NCBI GenBank assembly: GCA_964346185.1
Contig: CAYFTR010000001.1
Location: forward strand, 73,648-137,647
Reading direction: 5' to 3'
DNA: 64,000 nt
From: JAAYJS01 sp964346185
GTDB taxonomy: Bacteria; Bacillota; Clostridia; Eubacteriales; Eubacteriaceae
The notes beneath the pieces were generated by a model. It was not told where the DNA came from. It ran no database searches and saw only the letters and a program-made list of their open reading frames with translations. How positions within the stretch are numbered: the first letter of the stretch is position 1; the number at the start of each line of letters is the position of its first letter. Of the stretch, positions 9,178 to 18,593 are shown one piece after another. The translations under genes were made by a program, and so were the position numbers.

Positions 9178-9813
9178 ATGAATAAAGAATTTATTGAAGC
9201 AATTACCAATATCGATGAAAAAAAATCAAAAGCAATTTATCATCGCATGATACACGAGGGGCTTGATCCCAATATCATTACCAATGACATGAATATTGCC
9301 TTACAACAAGTTGCCCGATTATACGAGGAAGGCCAGTATTATATTGCCGACCTTATTATCGCCGGGGATCTGATTACCACCCTAATGCAACAAATGCAGA
9401 GGGATTACGAAATGTTTATCCTGACAACCGGAAACAAAAAAATTGTAGTCGGTACGGTTTATGACGATATTCACGAGGTGGGTAAAAATATTTTTATCAG
9501 CATGTTACGGTCGGAAGGCTTGAATGTGGTGGATATCGGTGCGGATGTCTCTAAAAAACGATTTATTCAAGCCATTCGCAAACATAAGCCAGCTATTTTA
9601 GGCATCAGCGGTATTTTAACTTCGGTCATCGATAATATAAAAGAAGTCATCGACGCTATCGAAGCGGAAGGCTTAAGGGATAACTTGAAAATTATTCTCG
9701 GCGGTAATATCGCCGACGAAAATTACTGCCGTTATGTCAAGGCGGACGGCTATTCCAAGGACGCCATTGAAGGTGTTAAAATTTGTGTAAACTGGTTGAA
9801 AGAGAGCCGTTAA
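9178..9813 (+). CDS. Corrinoid (B12-binding) methyltransferase carrier protein
   Basis: A 211-residue protein of the MtmC/MtbC/MtaC type: a helical cap domain (about 1-85, methionine-rich) then a Rossmann-like cobalamin domain. The lower-ligand motif is present as DDIHEVGKN (DxHxxG with histidine), followed by SGILTS and GGNIADE. Such proteins accept a methyl group on cobalt from a substrate methyltransferase and pass it on. AAAGGAG lies 5 bases before the ATG. The stop is followed at once by the GntR gene. No methyltransferase lies nearby, so the substrate cannot be named; it may act in trans or have a sensory role with the regulator. Confidence 0.88.
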   Translation: MNKEFIEAITNIDEKKSKAIYHRMIHEGLDPNIITNDMNIALQQVARLYEEGQYYIADLIIAGDLITTLMQQMQRDYEMFILTTGNKKIVVGTVYDDIHEVGKNIFISMLRSEGLNVVDIGADVSKKRFIQAIRKHKPAILGISGILTSVIDNIKEVIDAIEAEGLRDNLKIILGGNIADENYCRYVKADGYSKDAIEGVKICVNWLKESR

Positions 9814-10524
9814 ATGCGTAAAGTCCTATATTTGGATATCGTTAACGATATTCAAGCACAAATAGAACATGGCGAATTAAAACCCGGCGATGTCCTTCCG
9901 CCGGAACACGAATTGTCCGAATACTACGGCGTATCCCGCACCACTTTAAGAAAAAGTTTGGCATTGCTTGTCAATCGTAATTTTATTTATTCGATTCCCG
10001 GTAAAGGTAATTACGTATCCGAACCGAAGATATCCGCCTATCAATTTTATTTTGACGAAATTGACAGCCTTAAAGGCGAAGTCGACGAAGTCCGTCTTTT
10101 AAGCGTAAAGGGTATCCGCCCCGGACACAAATTGATGCGTGCTTTAAATGTTCACACCGGTGACAAAGTTTTAAAAGTAGAAAAACAAGTGATTATCGGC
10201 GGTCGCCCGGCGGAGTATATGATTGTTTACCTCCCCTATGTTAAAGGAGATCCCATCATAGAAGATGTTATTCATTTTGCCAATTTTCACGGACTTTTAG
10301 AAAAGAGCCGTTTGCAATTTCAATTGGACAAAAATTTTACCTTGGAGGTCATTCGCCCCAATTACCATATGCGTCGTCAATTACAATGCGACCCCGAAGA
10401 AGGCGTTATCTTTATTCATCAAACCATTGTATCCGTCGACAGTAAACAACCCATCTCCTATAACGAGTATTATATTAAATCCGATTATTTTGTATTGGAT
10501 GCAAAAACATTACAAACAAAATAG
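9814..10524 (+). CDS. GntR-family transcriptional regulator with UTRA domain
   Basis: A 236-residue regulator. Residues 1-70 are a GntR winged helix (GELKPGDVLPPEHELSEYYG, VSRTTLRKSLALL, IPGKGNYVS); the rest is a UTRA/chorismate-lyase-like effector domain (HTGDKVLKVEKQVI, PISYNEYYIKSDYF). HutC-type proteins bind small metabolites here and usually repress a neighbouring catabolic gene. The ATG directly follows the TAA of the corrinoid protein gene, so the two are co-transcribed. It may regulate its own operon or a distant methyltransferase gene. Confidence 0.9.
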   Translation: MRKVLYLDIVNDIQAQIEHGELKPGDVLPPEHELSEYYGVSRTTLRKSLALLVNRNFIYSIPGKGNYVSEPKISAYQFYFDEIDSLKGEVDEVRLLSVKGIRPGHKLMRALNVHTGDKVLKVEKQVIIGGRPAEYMIVYLPYVKGDPIIEDVIHFANFHGLLEKSRLQFQLDKNFTLEVIRPNYHMRRQLQCDPEEGVIFIHQTIVSVDSKQPISYNEYYIKSDYFVLDAKTLQTK

Positions 10525-10555
10525 CAAGGTATCATCCCATACCTTGCTTTTTTTT
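10523..10555 (+). terminator. Terminator of the corrinoid/GntR operon
   Basis: AGCAAGGTAT and ATACCTTGCT form a perfect 10-base stem with a 6-base loop, then a T run. The stem begins inside the stop codon of the GntR gene. Confidence 0.93.
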
Positions 10556-10721
10556 ACATTATTTTATAAGATTTTAACAGCCGACCGTTAATAAAACAAT
10601 ATTCGGCAATGCAGACAGGCAAAAGTTTTTCTACTCATCAACCGGACATTGCCTGCACACTTAACCGAAATAACTTTTAGTCATGTGACGCGGAGTTTTG
10701 TGCCGGTTAATCTTTTTTCTG

Positions 10722-11264
10722 TTAAAGAAATAATGCCGCATGGTCTACAAAAGCTTTAACAGCCTTTTCTAAAAACGTTTTTGTTCTTTCGACCATGTTG
10801 CCGTTCTCATCGAATAATGTATCCACTTTTGATAAATAAATTTCGGGTTGTTGCAAGGGGATCAAATCGACAAAAATAAAGTTTTGGCGAAAACCGTGGT
10901 TACCGGCCATAGCACCGAAGCCGCCGGGGGATGCACTGAATACAGCAGCCGGTTTTCCTGCCCAAGGGTTGCCTTCGGGGTCTCTGGAACCCACATCTAT
11001 TACATTTTTAAGTGCCGGTGCAAAGGATCGGTTGTATTCCGGTGTGAAAAACAGGTAAGCATCGTATTTTCTGATTGCTTCTCTAAGCGTTTTGTACGCT
11101 TCCAGAGGCGTGTCGCCGTCCAAATCCGGATTCTAGAGGGGTACTTCGGAAATATCGATGAATTCAGCTTCAACATCCTTCGGGAATAATCCCTTTGCGA
11201 CTTCCGCCACTTTTCTGTTCCAAGATTCTTTTCTTAAAGATCCTACAATCAGTCCTACTTTCAT
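10722..11264 (-). pseudogene. NADPH-dependent FMN reductase / azoreductase with in-frame amber codon
   Basis: Reading the reverse strand from the ATG at 11264 gives MKVGLIVGSLRKESWNRKVA, the FMN phosphate-binding start of the NADPH-dependent FMN reductase family. Codon 44 is TAG (11133-11135) where the family has PLYNPDLD, so a tyrosine codon has mutated. The same frame continues to 10722 with FFTPEYNRSFAPALKNVID, WAGKPAAVFSASPGGFGA and a normal C-terminus, 180 codons in all. Internal initiation could give a C-terminal piece, but it would lack the FMN loop. Nonsense-inactivated unless the base is a sequencing error. Confidence 0.85.
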
Positions 11265-11512
11265 TTTGTTCTCTTTTTATATCATTTCAGCCGAATGACA
11301 GCAAGCATTGTTTTCTATAACATGCGTTAGTATTTAACTAAACATATGCCGTTATTAAACGACTTATAACCATAATATCATAGACAAATGTATTTCAATA
11401 ATACCGCTAAGAATGAGTAAAGATAACTTCCCGATTGTCCTCTTCCATTACATAATACTTAAAATAACGGAAATATCGGCTTATTTATACCATTGCAACA
11501 GCCGCTTTTTTA

Positions 11513-11791
11513 TTATTTTTGCCAAATATCTGCGTATTCTTTTTTCTTCTCAAATTCTTTTTTAGCAAAGGGGCATAGCGGCACAATCTTTACTTTTTTT
11601 GCCCTTGCCTGATTAACCAATTCCAACACTAATTGAGATGCAATGCCTTGTCCGCCGTAATTACTGTTAACAACGGTGTGATCGATAATCCATAAGGTTT
11701 CCGATTCGGAATAAGTACTTTCTCCGATTTCCTTTTTGTTGTCGTAAGCTGCCGCTCTTTTATTTTGGGGTTCATACATTATACTTATCAT
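11513..11791 (-). CDS. Small GNAT-fold N-acetyltransferase (YidJ/COG2388 type)
   Basis: A 92-residue protein of the short GCN5-related N-acetyltransferase family. It has LWIIDHTVVNSNYGGQGIAS, which contains the acetyl-CoA-binding Q/RxxGxG-like loop (GGQGIA), then LVNQARAKKVKIVPLCPFAKKEF near the C-terminus, a hallmark of this subfamily. AAGGAG lies 8 bases before the ATG. Substrate unknown. It stands alone, with about 220 bases on each side in which I see no gene. Confidence 0.85.
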   Translation of the reverse strand: MISIMYEPQNKRAAAYDNKKEIGESTYSESETLWIIDHTVVNSNYGGQGIASQLVLELVNQARAKKVKIVPLCPFAKKEFEKKKEYADIWQK

Positions 11792-12012
11792 TCATTTAAC
11801 TCCTTATTTGATTCATATCAATTTACTTGTTTATAGTATTCACCTGTCAGCTTCATCTTTTCTTTATTTTTAATTTTCTTCCTGATTTTTTAAGGATCAT
11901 GTCTCGCTTACCATCGATTTTAAACCAAGCTGTTTAGATTTGTTTACAATCCAATCAGATTTTTTATATTTTTTGATATTTTTAATAATATTGCTTCTAA
12001 AACCACACAGCA

Positions 12013-13268
12013 ATTGATATGTATCACCGATACAAAGAGGATATCAAATTGTTTGCGGAGATGGGGCTGAAAGCTTTTAGAACGTCCATCAATTGGACAA
12101 GGATTTTCCCGAAGGGTGACGACCCACCCCCAATGAAAAAGGGCTGCAGTTTTACGATGACTTTTTCGATGAATTATTAAAATATAACATCGAACCGGTG
12201 GTTACACTGACTCATTTTGAAATTCCTTTAAATTTGGCGAAAAATTACGGTGGCTTTAAAAACAGAAAACTCGTGAATTACTTTGTACGATTTGCCGAAA
12301 CCGTCTTTAACCGCTATAAAGATAAGGTTAAATACTGGATGACCTTTAACGAAGTCAACAACATGATGGACTACACCAACGATGTGTTTACCTGGACCAA
12401 CGCGGGGTTTATCGTCGATAAGAACGACCCGAAACCCACGGAAACCATCTATACGGCCGCCCACCATATTTTATTGGCGTCCGCTTTAGCCATCAAAAAA
12501 GGAAAGGAGATTAACCCCGATTTTAAAATCGGTGCGATGATTTCCCACATACCCATGTACCCCTACTCCTCCAACCCGAACGATGTGATGCTCGCAGAAG
12601 AAACCATGCGTATTCGGTACTTTTTCCCCGACGTTATGGCACGGGGGCATTATCCCAACTATATTAAGAAAGAATGGCAAAAAAATAACTTTAACATTCC
12701 CATTCTCGTTAATGATGAAGACATCCTGTCTCGGGGGACGGTTGATTACATCGGTTTTTCCTACTATATGACGGCAACCGTCAGTGCTGCCCACGCAACA
12801 AAGGACGACTCGGAAAATATACACGGTAAAATTCCCAACCAAATGGAAAACCCTTATCTGAAAGCCTCCCAATGGGGCTGGACCATCGACCCTGTCGGCT
12901 TAAGATATGTGATGAACCGATTGTGGGACAGATACGAACTGTCCTTGTTTATTGTGGAAAACGGCATCGGCTTAGAGGAAACACCCGACAAAAACGGCCA
13001 CATCAACGATGTCGACAGAATTAATTATCTGAAAGCCCACATTATAGAAATGAAAAAAGCCGTTCTGGACGACGGTGTTGAGCTAATCGGCTATCTCCCG
13101 TGGGGAATCATCGACCTTATTTCTTTTACCACCGGAGAAATGGCAAAAAGATACGGCATGATCTATGTGGATTTAGACAACCGAGGCAAGGGAAGTCTAA
13201 AGCGTTCAAAGAAAGCTTCTTTTAACTGGTATCGAAACGTCATTGCATCCAACGGCGAAGTTTTATAA
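12013..13268 (+). pseudogene. Glycoside hydrolase family 1 (6-phospho-beta-glucosidase type), 5'-truncated and frameshifted
   Basis: Recognisable GH1 sequence begins abruptly at about 12013 (DMYHRYKEDIKLFAEMG, then FRTSINWTRIFPKGD). About 60 N-terminal residues, the start codon and any promoter are missing. The frame shifts near 12121-12135, in GACCCACCCCCAATG, where the family expects PNEKGLQFYDD. From there the frame is open to 13268 with VVTLTHFEIP, TFNEVNN (acid/base Glu), IVENGIG (nucleophile Glu) and the C-terminal KRSKKASFNWYRNVI of phospho-beta-glucosidases. A remaining open frame of 356 codons from a GTG at 12198 could be mis-annotated as a gene. Confidence 0.88.
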
Positions 13269-13302
13269 ATTTGTATCGCGGTATAAGTATTTTAAACGAA
13301 CT

Positions 13303-13349
13303 AAACGGCAAAGAGAGACGGTTTTAACGACGCTTTCTTGCCGTTTTTT
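13303..13349 (+). terminator. Terminator after the GH1 remnant
   Basis: AAACGGCAA and TTGCCGTTT form a 9-base stem around a larger loop, followed by a T run, 35 bases after the GH1 stop. Confidence 0.75.
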
Positions 13350-13367
13350 ACAGGTCATTTAATTGCC

Positions 13368-14702
13368 TTATTTAATTTTAGTTGTTTTTAACAGACTGTA
13401 ATAGATCGGTTCGATATCTTTGTTTTCTTTGATAATGCCCCCGACTCTGCAAACATTGTCAATTTGTTCTTGTGCCGTGTCGATCCCTCCCAGATCGGGC
13501 AGCAAGATACCTTTACTTAAACCTTGCTCGGCAATCAGTCCGAATTGTTTCGGATCCAATCCGTTAAAATCCTGTAACGGCACAACCTCTTCGATAATAT
13601 CCATAACTATTTCGATGTTTGGCAGATCTTTTGCCTCCATCGGTGCGAAGCGATTGTCATTGATGGCGGATTCGATGGTATTGCGAATAATCTCTTCTCC
13701 TAAATTATCGGTAACAGGATACAGCGTTCCCATGCAGCCCCTCAGTTCACCGTATTCATAAAGTGTAATAAAAACACCCTTTTGACAATCCGTTAAACTT
13801 TTTCGTTCCTCCTTACTTTTATCTTTTAAAAAGTTTTTAAGCAAAACTCGCCTTCGGGCTGTGATAATGTGCTCCAAGGTTTTCCATGCCAGCTCCAGAT
13901 AAATATTTTTTTTAGTATCTCTGTTTAAAGGCTTGTTCTTATTAAATATCTCCAATACACTTGAAATTGTTAACGGCTCCTCATCGACGGCATAACGATA
14001 AGTCATGCAATAGGCCTCGTTATCCTTAAACGGCAACGATGAATTTGTGTGCATTCGTAGTCCGTCGGTTACACCCAACGCCATTAATATACCCTTTGCG
14101 GTAAAATTAAGGTCCGGGTCTTTTTCTTTGATGATATAACGAAGCAATGCTTCCGTATGGTTCACTTCCAGCAGTTTTTTAAGTTGCGGATAAGGTCGGT
14201 CGGTATATCCTTCCGCTAAAATCCATAGGGATCTGTTGGAGGATTCGATAGCTTTACGGAGGCTGGTTCCTATTGCATAATGCGTGAGGGGGTTTTCGCC
14301 CGATATTTTAATTTCAACCATTTTAAAATTCGGATAATAATTTTGAACGGTTGTCATTAAAGACGCATAAAGGGGATCCAACCGTCTGTTGATTCCATAC
14401 TCCGCAACGATACGATCGTTAACGGCAATAAAATTTCGGTTATCTTCCGTTAGGTGATCACGCAGATGTTCGAGGAGTTCCAAATCGGTAGGCGCACTAA
14501 AGGTTTTACGACCGTCGCTTTCAAGGGTTTCTCCCACCGTTTTTATGCCGTAGTTTAAAGAGATACCGTCGTTAAAAATGTCACCGCCTCTGGATATCAG
14601 CACCAAGGTTTGGGGCTTATCTCGAGCTATTAATTTTGCAATGTGTCGGCTTAATTCTATTTGTGCCGGTTGATCGGTTATCACTATTCCTTTTAAATTC
14701 AT
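13368..14702 (-). CDS. AMMECR1-domain protein fused to a MEMO/LigB-like domain (AmmeMemoRadiSam system protein A type)
   Basis: A 444-residue two-domain protein. The N-terminal part (about 1-265) resembles class III extradiol dioxygenase/MEMO folds (TLVLISRGGDIFNDG, FIAVNDRIVAEYGI). The C-terminal 180 residues are an AMMECR1 domain with the signature ELRGCMGTL and conserved cysteine, then INDNRFAPM and LSKGILLPDLGG. In many anaerobes such a protein pairs with a MEMO protein and a radical SAM enzyme; neither is nearby. It overlaps the helicase gene by 4 bases (ATGA), so it is translated with it. The biochemical function of the system is not established. Confidence 0.82.
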   Translation of the reverse strand: MNLKGIVITDQPAQIELSRHIAKLIARDKPQTLVLISRGGDIFNDGISLNYGIKTVGETLESDGRKTFSAPTDLELLEHLRDHLTEDNRNFIAVNDRIVAEYGINRRLDPLYASLMTTVQNYYPNFKMVEIKISGENPLTHYAIGTSLRKAIESSNRSLWILAEGYTDRPYPQLKKLLEVNHTEALLRYIIKEKDPDLNFTAKGILMALGVTDGLRMHTNSSLPFKDNEAYCMTYRYAVDEEPLTISSVLEIFNKNKPLNRDTKKNIYLELAWKTLEHIITARRRVLLKNFLKDKSKEERKSLTDCQKGVFITLYEYGELRGCMGTLYPVTDNLGEEIIRNTIESAINDNRFAPMEAKDLPNIEIVMDIIEEVVPLQDFNGLDPKQFGLIAEQGLSKGILLPDLGGIDTAQEQIDNVCRVGGIIKENKDIEPIYYSLLKTTKIK

Positions 14703-16819
14703 GGGGTCTCCTTCATATTTTCAATGAGCCGATTGTCTTCACACAGGGCTAAATCCAGCTTACGTGTTTTATCTTTAAAAGATACCTCCGCAACCCTTCC
14801 TTTAATTTTTTTGATAACACCTGAGCCGAATTGTCTGTGCCTGATGGTTTCACCGACTTGCCACGAACCTTTTAAACGATGTTGGCGTTGCTTGCCAAAG
14901 GAGGGCAAATGCTTTTTAAAATGTGAGAGGATTTTTTCAGGTTGCGATTTTAACGAACGTTGAATGAATAAGGGAACTTTTTTTGTAAGTGCCGACTTGG
15001 TACTCAGCAGTTCCAACTCTTCTTTTGCCCGTGTCATTCCGACATAAAACAATCGAGCTTCTTCTTCCAAAAGGTCGGGATTTTCTTCTTTTTCATCCAA
15101 CGCCTTTTGAGAAGGAAATTCACCATCGGACAGGTCGATTAAAAAGACCTTTTCGTATTCCAAGCCCTTCGATGAGTGGATGGTCGACAGGATAACACCC
15201 CTACAGTTTTGCAATGTCGGATTTCTTTCTTCGATTTTTCCTTTTAAAATATCCAAACGATCTAAAAAATCCGCTACGGTATTTTCGTTTTCCGCTATGA
15301 GTCGAAGTACATCTATTTTTTTGCGGATGTTTTCATCCCAAATGCCCTTTTTAACGCGAAACTCCAAATAGTCGGCATAGGCCAGTTCGTACAAAAAACA
15401 GTCGATGGCTTCTTTTGCCTTTAGTGTCGGAAATTTTTCAAAAATTTCTTGTCTTTCCTTCATTTTATCTTTAAGCCATGACGGTAGGGATATCAGGCTG
15501 TCTACCGTATCCCAGACAAAATCTCCAACCATATGATGATAGACCACCGCTTCGGCTTGCTCCTTGGACATTTTACACCCCATTTTAAAATATAATTGCC
15601 GAAAAGCGTCGAGATCTGTCGGGTCTTTTGCAAAGCGGTAAAACAGGTTAAAGTCCCTGATGATGTAATGGCTGAAAAATAAAGGTTGATGTTCTCTTGT
15701 TCGATAGGCTATTGCGTTTCTTTCGAATAAATCGATCAAGGGTATCGCGGATTCGTTATTCCGATAAAGAATGGCTATTTCTTTATTTTCGAATTGAACG
15801 GCATTAAGTAAATAACGGTATTGTGCTTTGTTATTTTTAAAAACATGGTGTTTCACCGGCAATCCAAGGGGCTTTACCCCTTTCATTTGTTTCGGATAGC
15901 GTTCCCGATTATAGGTAATAAAACGATTGGCTACCTCTATAATATGTTGGTTGCTCCGATAATTGGTTTCCATTAATAACACACGACCGCCCGGATACTG
16001 TTTCTTAAAGTTGAGCAAGGCTTTCGGATGTGCACCTCTAAAAGCGTAAATGCTTTGATCCTCATCACCGACCATAAACAACTGTTTGCTGTCCTTTGCC
16101 AATAAATTTAAAATTTTAAATTGCAGCTTCGATGTGTCCTGAGCTTCATCGATATGAATATAAGGGTATTGTTGTTGAAAAGATCGTAACAATCCCGGGT
16201 TTTCTATGAGGTAACGGTGTGCTAAAACCAACATATCGTCAAAATCCACAAAATTATGTTGTTGTTTATATGCACAATACGCCTTGTAAATCGCATAAAA
16301 ATTTATCTCTCCCAGGTCTATTTTTTTGATTTCCCCCTCGGAGAGCAGATTGTTCACCGCATAGGTTATGGTTGTTGCAATATCCGACAGGTCATTATCT
16401 GCGGTACCCCCCCTGACGGGGTACATTCTTTTGTAAAGTGCTTGCAACAACTTACCGGAGTCGGCCAACACATGATGCGGTCTGCAATGGATATGCCTTT
16501 CGTACGTTCGGATCACCTTTAAGGCAAAGGCATGTATTGTGGAAAATTGGGGCATGGAGCAGGTCCCCGACCCGAACATGTTTGTGTAACGTTTTTCCAA
16601 CTCCCGTGCACCGGCTTTGGAAAAGGTTAAGGTTAAAATTCGGTTCGGCGATATACGGTGCACCTTAATCATATAAGCGATGCGACATAATATAACCGTT
16701 GTTTTACCGCTCCCGGGTACCGCCAACAATAAAGTTGCACCTTCGGTCCTTGCCACCGCTTCACTTTGTTGGTCGTTGAGAGTGATACCGTATTTTTTTG
16801 TAAAATTACTTACGTCCAT
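14699..16819 (-). CDS. UvrD/PcrA-family superfamily 1 DNA helicase
   Basis: A 706-residue 3'-5' DNA helicase. Motifs in order: LNDQQSEAV (Q), LAVPGSGKTTVI (Walker A), LTLTFSKAGARELEKR (Ia), HIDEAQDT (Walker B), GDEDQSIYAFRGAHP (III), METNYRSNQHI (IV), STIHSSKGLEYEKVFLID (V) and LFYVGMTRAKEEL (VI). A C-terminal tudor-like tail (GETIRHRQFGSGVIKKI) is like that of PcrA, which binds RNA polymerase. The ATG at 16819 has AAGG 8 bases upstream; a GTG three codons earlier is possible. It is shorter than typical PcrA (about 730-750), so a PcrA-like paralogue for repair or recombination is likely. Confidence 0.9.
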   Translation of the reverse strand: MDVSNFTKKYGITLNDQQSEAVARTEGATLLLAVPGSGKTTVILCRIAYMIKVHRISPNRILTLTFSKAGARELEKRYTNMFGSGTCSMPQFSTIHAFALKVIRTYERHIHCRPHHVLADSGKLLQALYKRMYPVRGGTADNDLSDIATTITYAVNNLLSEGEIKKIDLGEINFYAIYKAYCAYKQQHNFVDFDDMLVLAHRYLIENPGLLRSFQQQYPYIHIDEAQDTSKLQFKILNLLAKDSKQLFMVGDEDQSIYAFRGAHPKALLNFKKQYPGGRVLLMETNYRSNQHIIEVANRFITYNRERYPKQMKGVKPLGLPVKHHVFKNNKAQYRYLLNAVQFENKEIAILYRNNESAIPLIDLFERNAIAYRTREHQPLFFSHYIIRDFNLFYRFAKDPTDLDAFRQLYFKMGCKMSKEQAEAVVYHHMVGDFVWDTVDSLISLPSWLKDKMKERQEIFEKFPTLKAKEAIDCFLYELAYADYLEFRVKKGIWDENIRKKIDVLRLIAENENTVADFLDRLDILKGKIEERNPTLQNCRGVILSTIHSSKGLEYEKVFLIDLSDGEFPSQKALDEKEENPDLLEEEARLFYVGMTRAKEELELLSTKSALTKKVPLFIQRSLKSQPEKILSHFKKHLPSFGKQRQHRLKGSWQVGETIRHRQFGSGVIKKIKGRVAEVSFKDKTRKLDLALCEDNRLIENMKETP

Positions 16820-17234
16820 TTGCCACACCTTGTTTCTTTTAAGACCATCATATCAGAGGAGTTGGTATTTTTCATCTTTATAAAGAATAATAAAATCTTG
16901 TAATGAATTACAGCATGCGATTTTGATATAAAGTTCTTATTGATTAAAATATACAATCTTTCTCTAATGTCTTTTTCCAATCTAATTTCTATTTATAAAC
17001 TTTGGATCTAAGCTTGCGTAACAGATATATAATTGAACCCCTTATACAAAATAAGAACCACCAGTTGAACTGGTGGTTTTATCATGCCATTCGGTGCTAA
17101 TAAATTACCTTTGAACTAAATTATATGTCACTTTGAAAGGCAATGTTATTCAAACAAGTAATTTCACTTTGCCTGGTATCGTGACTAATAATAAATATAA
17201 ATGAAATTTTTCTACTCTAACAGCCTTTATTATA
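16820..17234. other. Gene-poor AT-rich gap with one strong hairpin (17056-17078)
   Basis: I find no credible gene here on either strand. The one striking element is AACCACCAGT-TGA-ACTGGTGGTT at 17056-17078, a perfect 10-base stem with a T run on both sides. It could be a bidirectional terminator, or the terminal hairpin of a lost IS200/IS605-type element. No transposase or matching second end is visible. It marks the boundary between the helicase operon and the decayed methyltransferase locus. Confidence 0.5.
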
Positions 17235-17941
17235 AAACTTTAAGATAGTTCTTACTATTTTTATCTTTATCTATATAGCAACTCTGCACACTAAGTGCCT
17301 AATAAGGCTGATTCATTTAACTGCGTTTCGTTAAGTCATAAGAAACATTATTAAGTCCACACATAGAATGGACTTTAGCAAACTCTTTCTTAATTCCAGC
17401 AATAGTACGTTTCCAATTTTAGTGTTAGATGATACTGGTTGAATTAATAGGTCGACATAAATGTTTTCTATAAACCCATTATCCAACATTTCTTTTTTAT
17501 TTTTGTACCAATATCAATTCGTACTTTTGTATTATCAGATATTCCATGTTCGTCATCAATAATCAATGCAATAATTCCCGCATTGTACTGTTTTTAACTT
17601 AAGGTAAGATTTAGTCAAACCAAGCTTCTTTCATATGTAATGGAATTAATCAACAGGTGTTTGATTTGATTGTATAAACGCAAACCTAATTCTAAAACCT
17701 CATGATTAGGGCTGTCTGTACAAATAGGTAGTTCAACAGCATTTTGCATCGTTTTCATTAATCATATTATACTTTCTTTTTCTTCATTTCCATCTAAAAA
17801 GCTGGCACAATTTACATCAATATAATCAGTACCCATTTTGCCTGATTAATTTTAAATTTTAATGAATTTTCCATCTCTATTTCTAATTGCTTCACCGATG
17901 CCCTTTAACGACGAATTTATTTTCTCTCCGACAATAATCAT
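17235..17941 (-). pseudogene. Methyltetrahydrofolate:corrinoid methyltransferase (MtrH/pterin-binding family), heavily degraded
   Basis: I found this by translating the reverse strand through stops. From the ATG at 17941: MIIVGEKINSSLKGIGEAIR, then GTDYIDVNCASF, LPICTDSPNHEVLELGLRLYN, and after a gap IIALIIDDEHGISD and NIYVDLLIQPVSS. In the next frame comes FAKVHSMCGLNNVSYDLTKR. These follow the pterin-binding methyltransferase family in order (GEKIN, ADYIDV, CIDSPN, HTICGLSNVSFGLP). At least five in-frame stops and one or more frameshifts destroy it. In the intact form it would move methyl groups between the corrinoid protein 7 bases upstream and tetrahydrofolate. Confidence 0.85.
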
Positions 17942-17948
17942 CTCATCT

Positions 17949-18584
17949 TCATTGTTTAAGAATCTCTCTTGCTTTTTGTGCTGCTGTTGCTGCGTCTTCA
18001 GCAAATCCATCTGCACCGATTTTATCTGCCAATTCCTGTGTGACAGGCGCACCTCTAATCATTACTTTAACTTTGTCTCTTATGTTTGCTTTTTTAAGCG
18101 AGTTTATAACAATTTCAAGTTCTCCAATTGTCGTCGTTAATAACGCACTCAATGCTAATATATTTGGTTCATATTTTTTTACTGCTTCAACAAATTTAGC
18201 TTCAGAAACATCAATTCCAATATCTATGACCTCAAAACCCGCACCGGTAAACATCATTCCCACTAAATTTTTTCCAATATCATGAATATCGTGTTTCACT
18301 GTTCCCAAAACAATTTTTCCGATAGGTTTAACACCTTTTTCTTACAATATAGGCTTCAATATATCCACACCTATTTTCATTGTACTGGCTGACACAAGAA
18401 CTTCAGGAGTAAAAATTTCATCTTGTTTCCATAATTCACCAACCAAAGCCATAGTATCTATTAGTCCTTTATTTAATATATCTGAAATATCAACATTTTC
18501 TTCTATCGCCTTCAATACAGATTTTCGAATAGCTTCTTCATCACCATCAAGAATATTCTGCTTAATCATCTCCAATGAACTCAT
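17949..18584 (-). pseudogene. Corrinoid methyl-carrier protein with in-frame ochre codon
   Basis: A 211-codon frame like the intact protein at 9178. The N-terminal helical domain (MSSLEMIKQNILDGDEEAIR ... FTPEVLVSASTMKIGVDILK) is followed by TAA at about 18339-18341, in ILxEKGVKPIGKIVLGTVKHD, where AAA lysine is the likely ancestor. The frame then continues with the cobalt lower-ligand motif HDIHDIGKN, ALSALLTTT and GADGFAEDA. Without readthrough only the cap domain is made. It lies between the desulfurase gene and the pterin methyltransferase remnant. Confidence 0.88.
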
Positions 18585-18593
18585 ATTTACTCC

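Noticed and set aside
10722..11264. The TAG in the FMN reductase as a pyrrolysine codon, given methyltransferase genes in the window
   Set aside because: The residue is a family tyrosine, another TAG in the desulfurase falls at an unrelated position, larB and the GntR gene end in TAG as normal stops, and no Pyl genes are seen.
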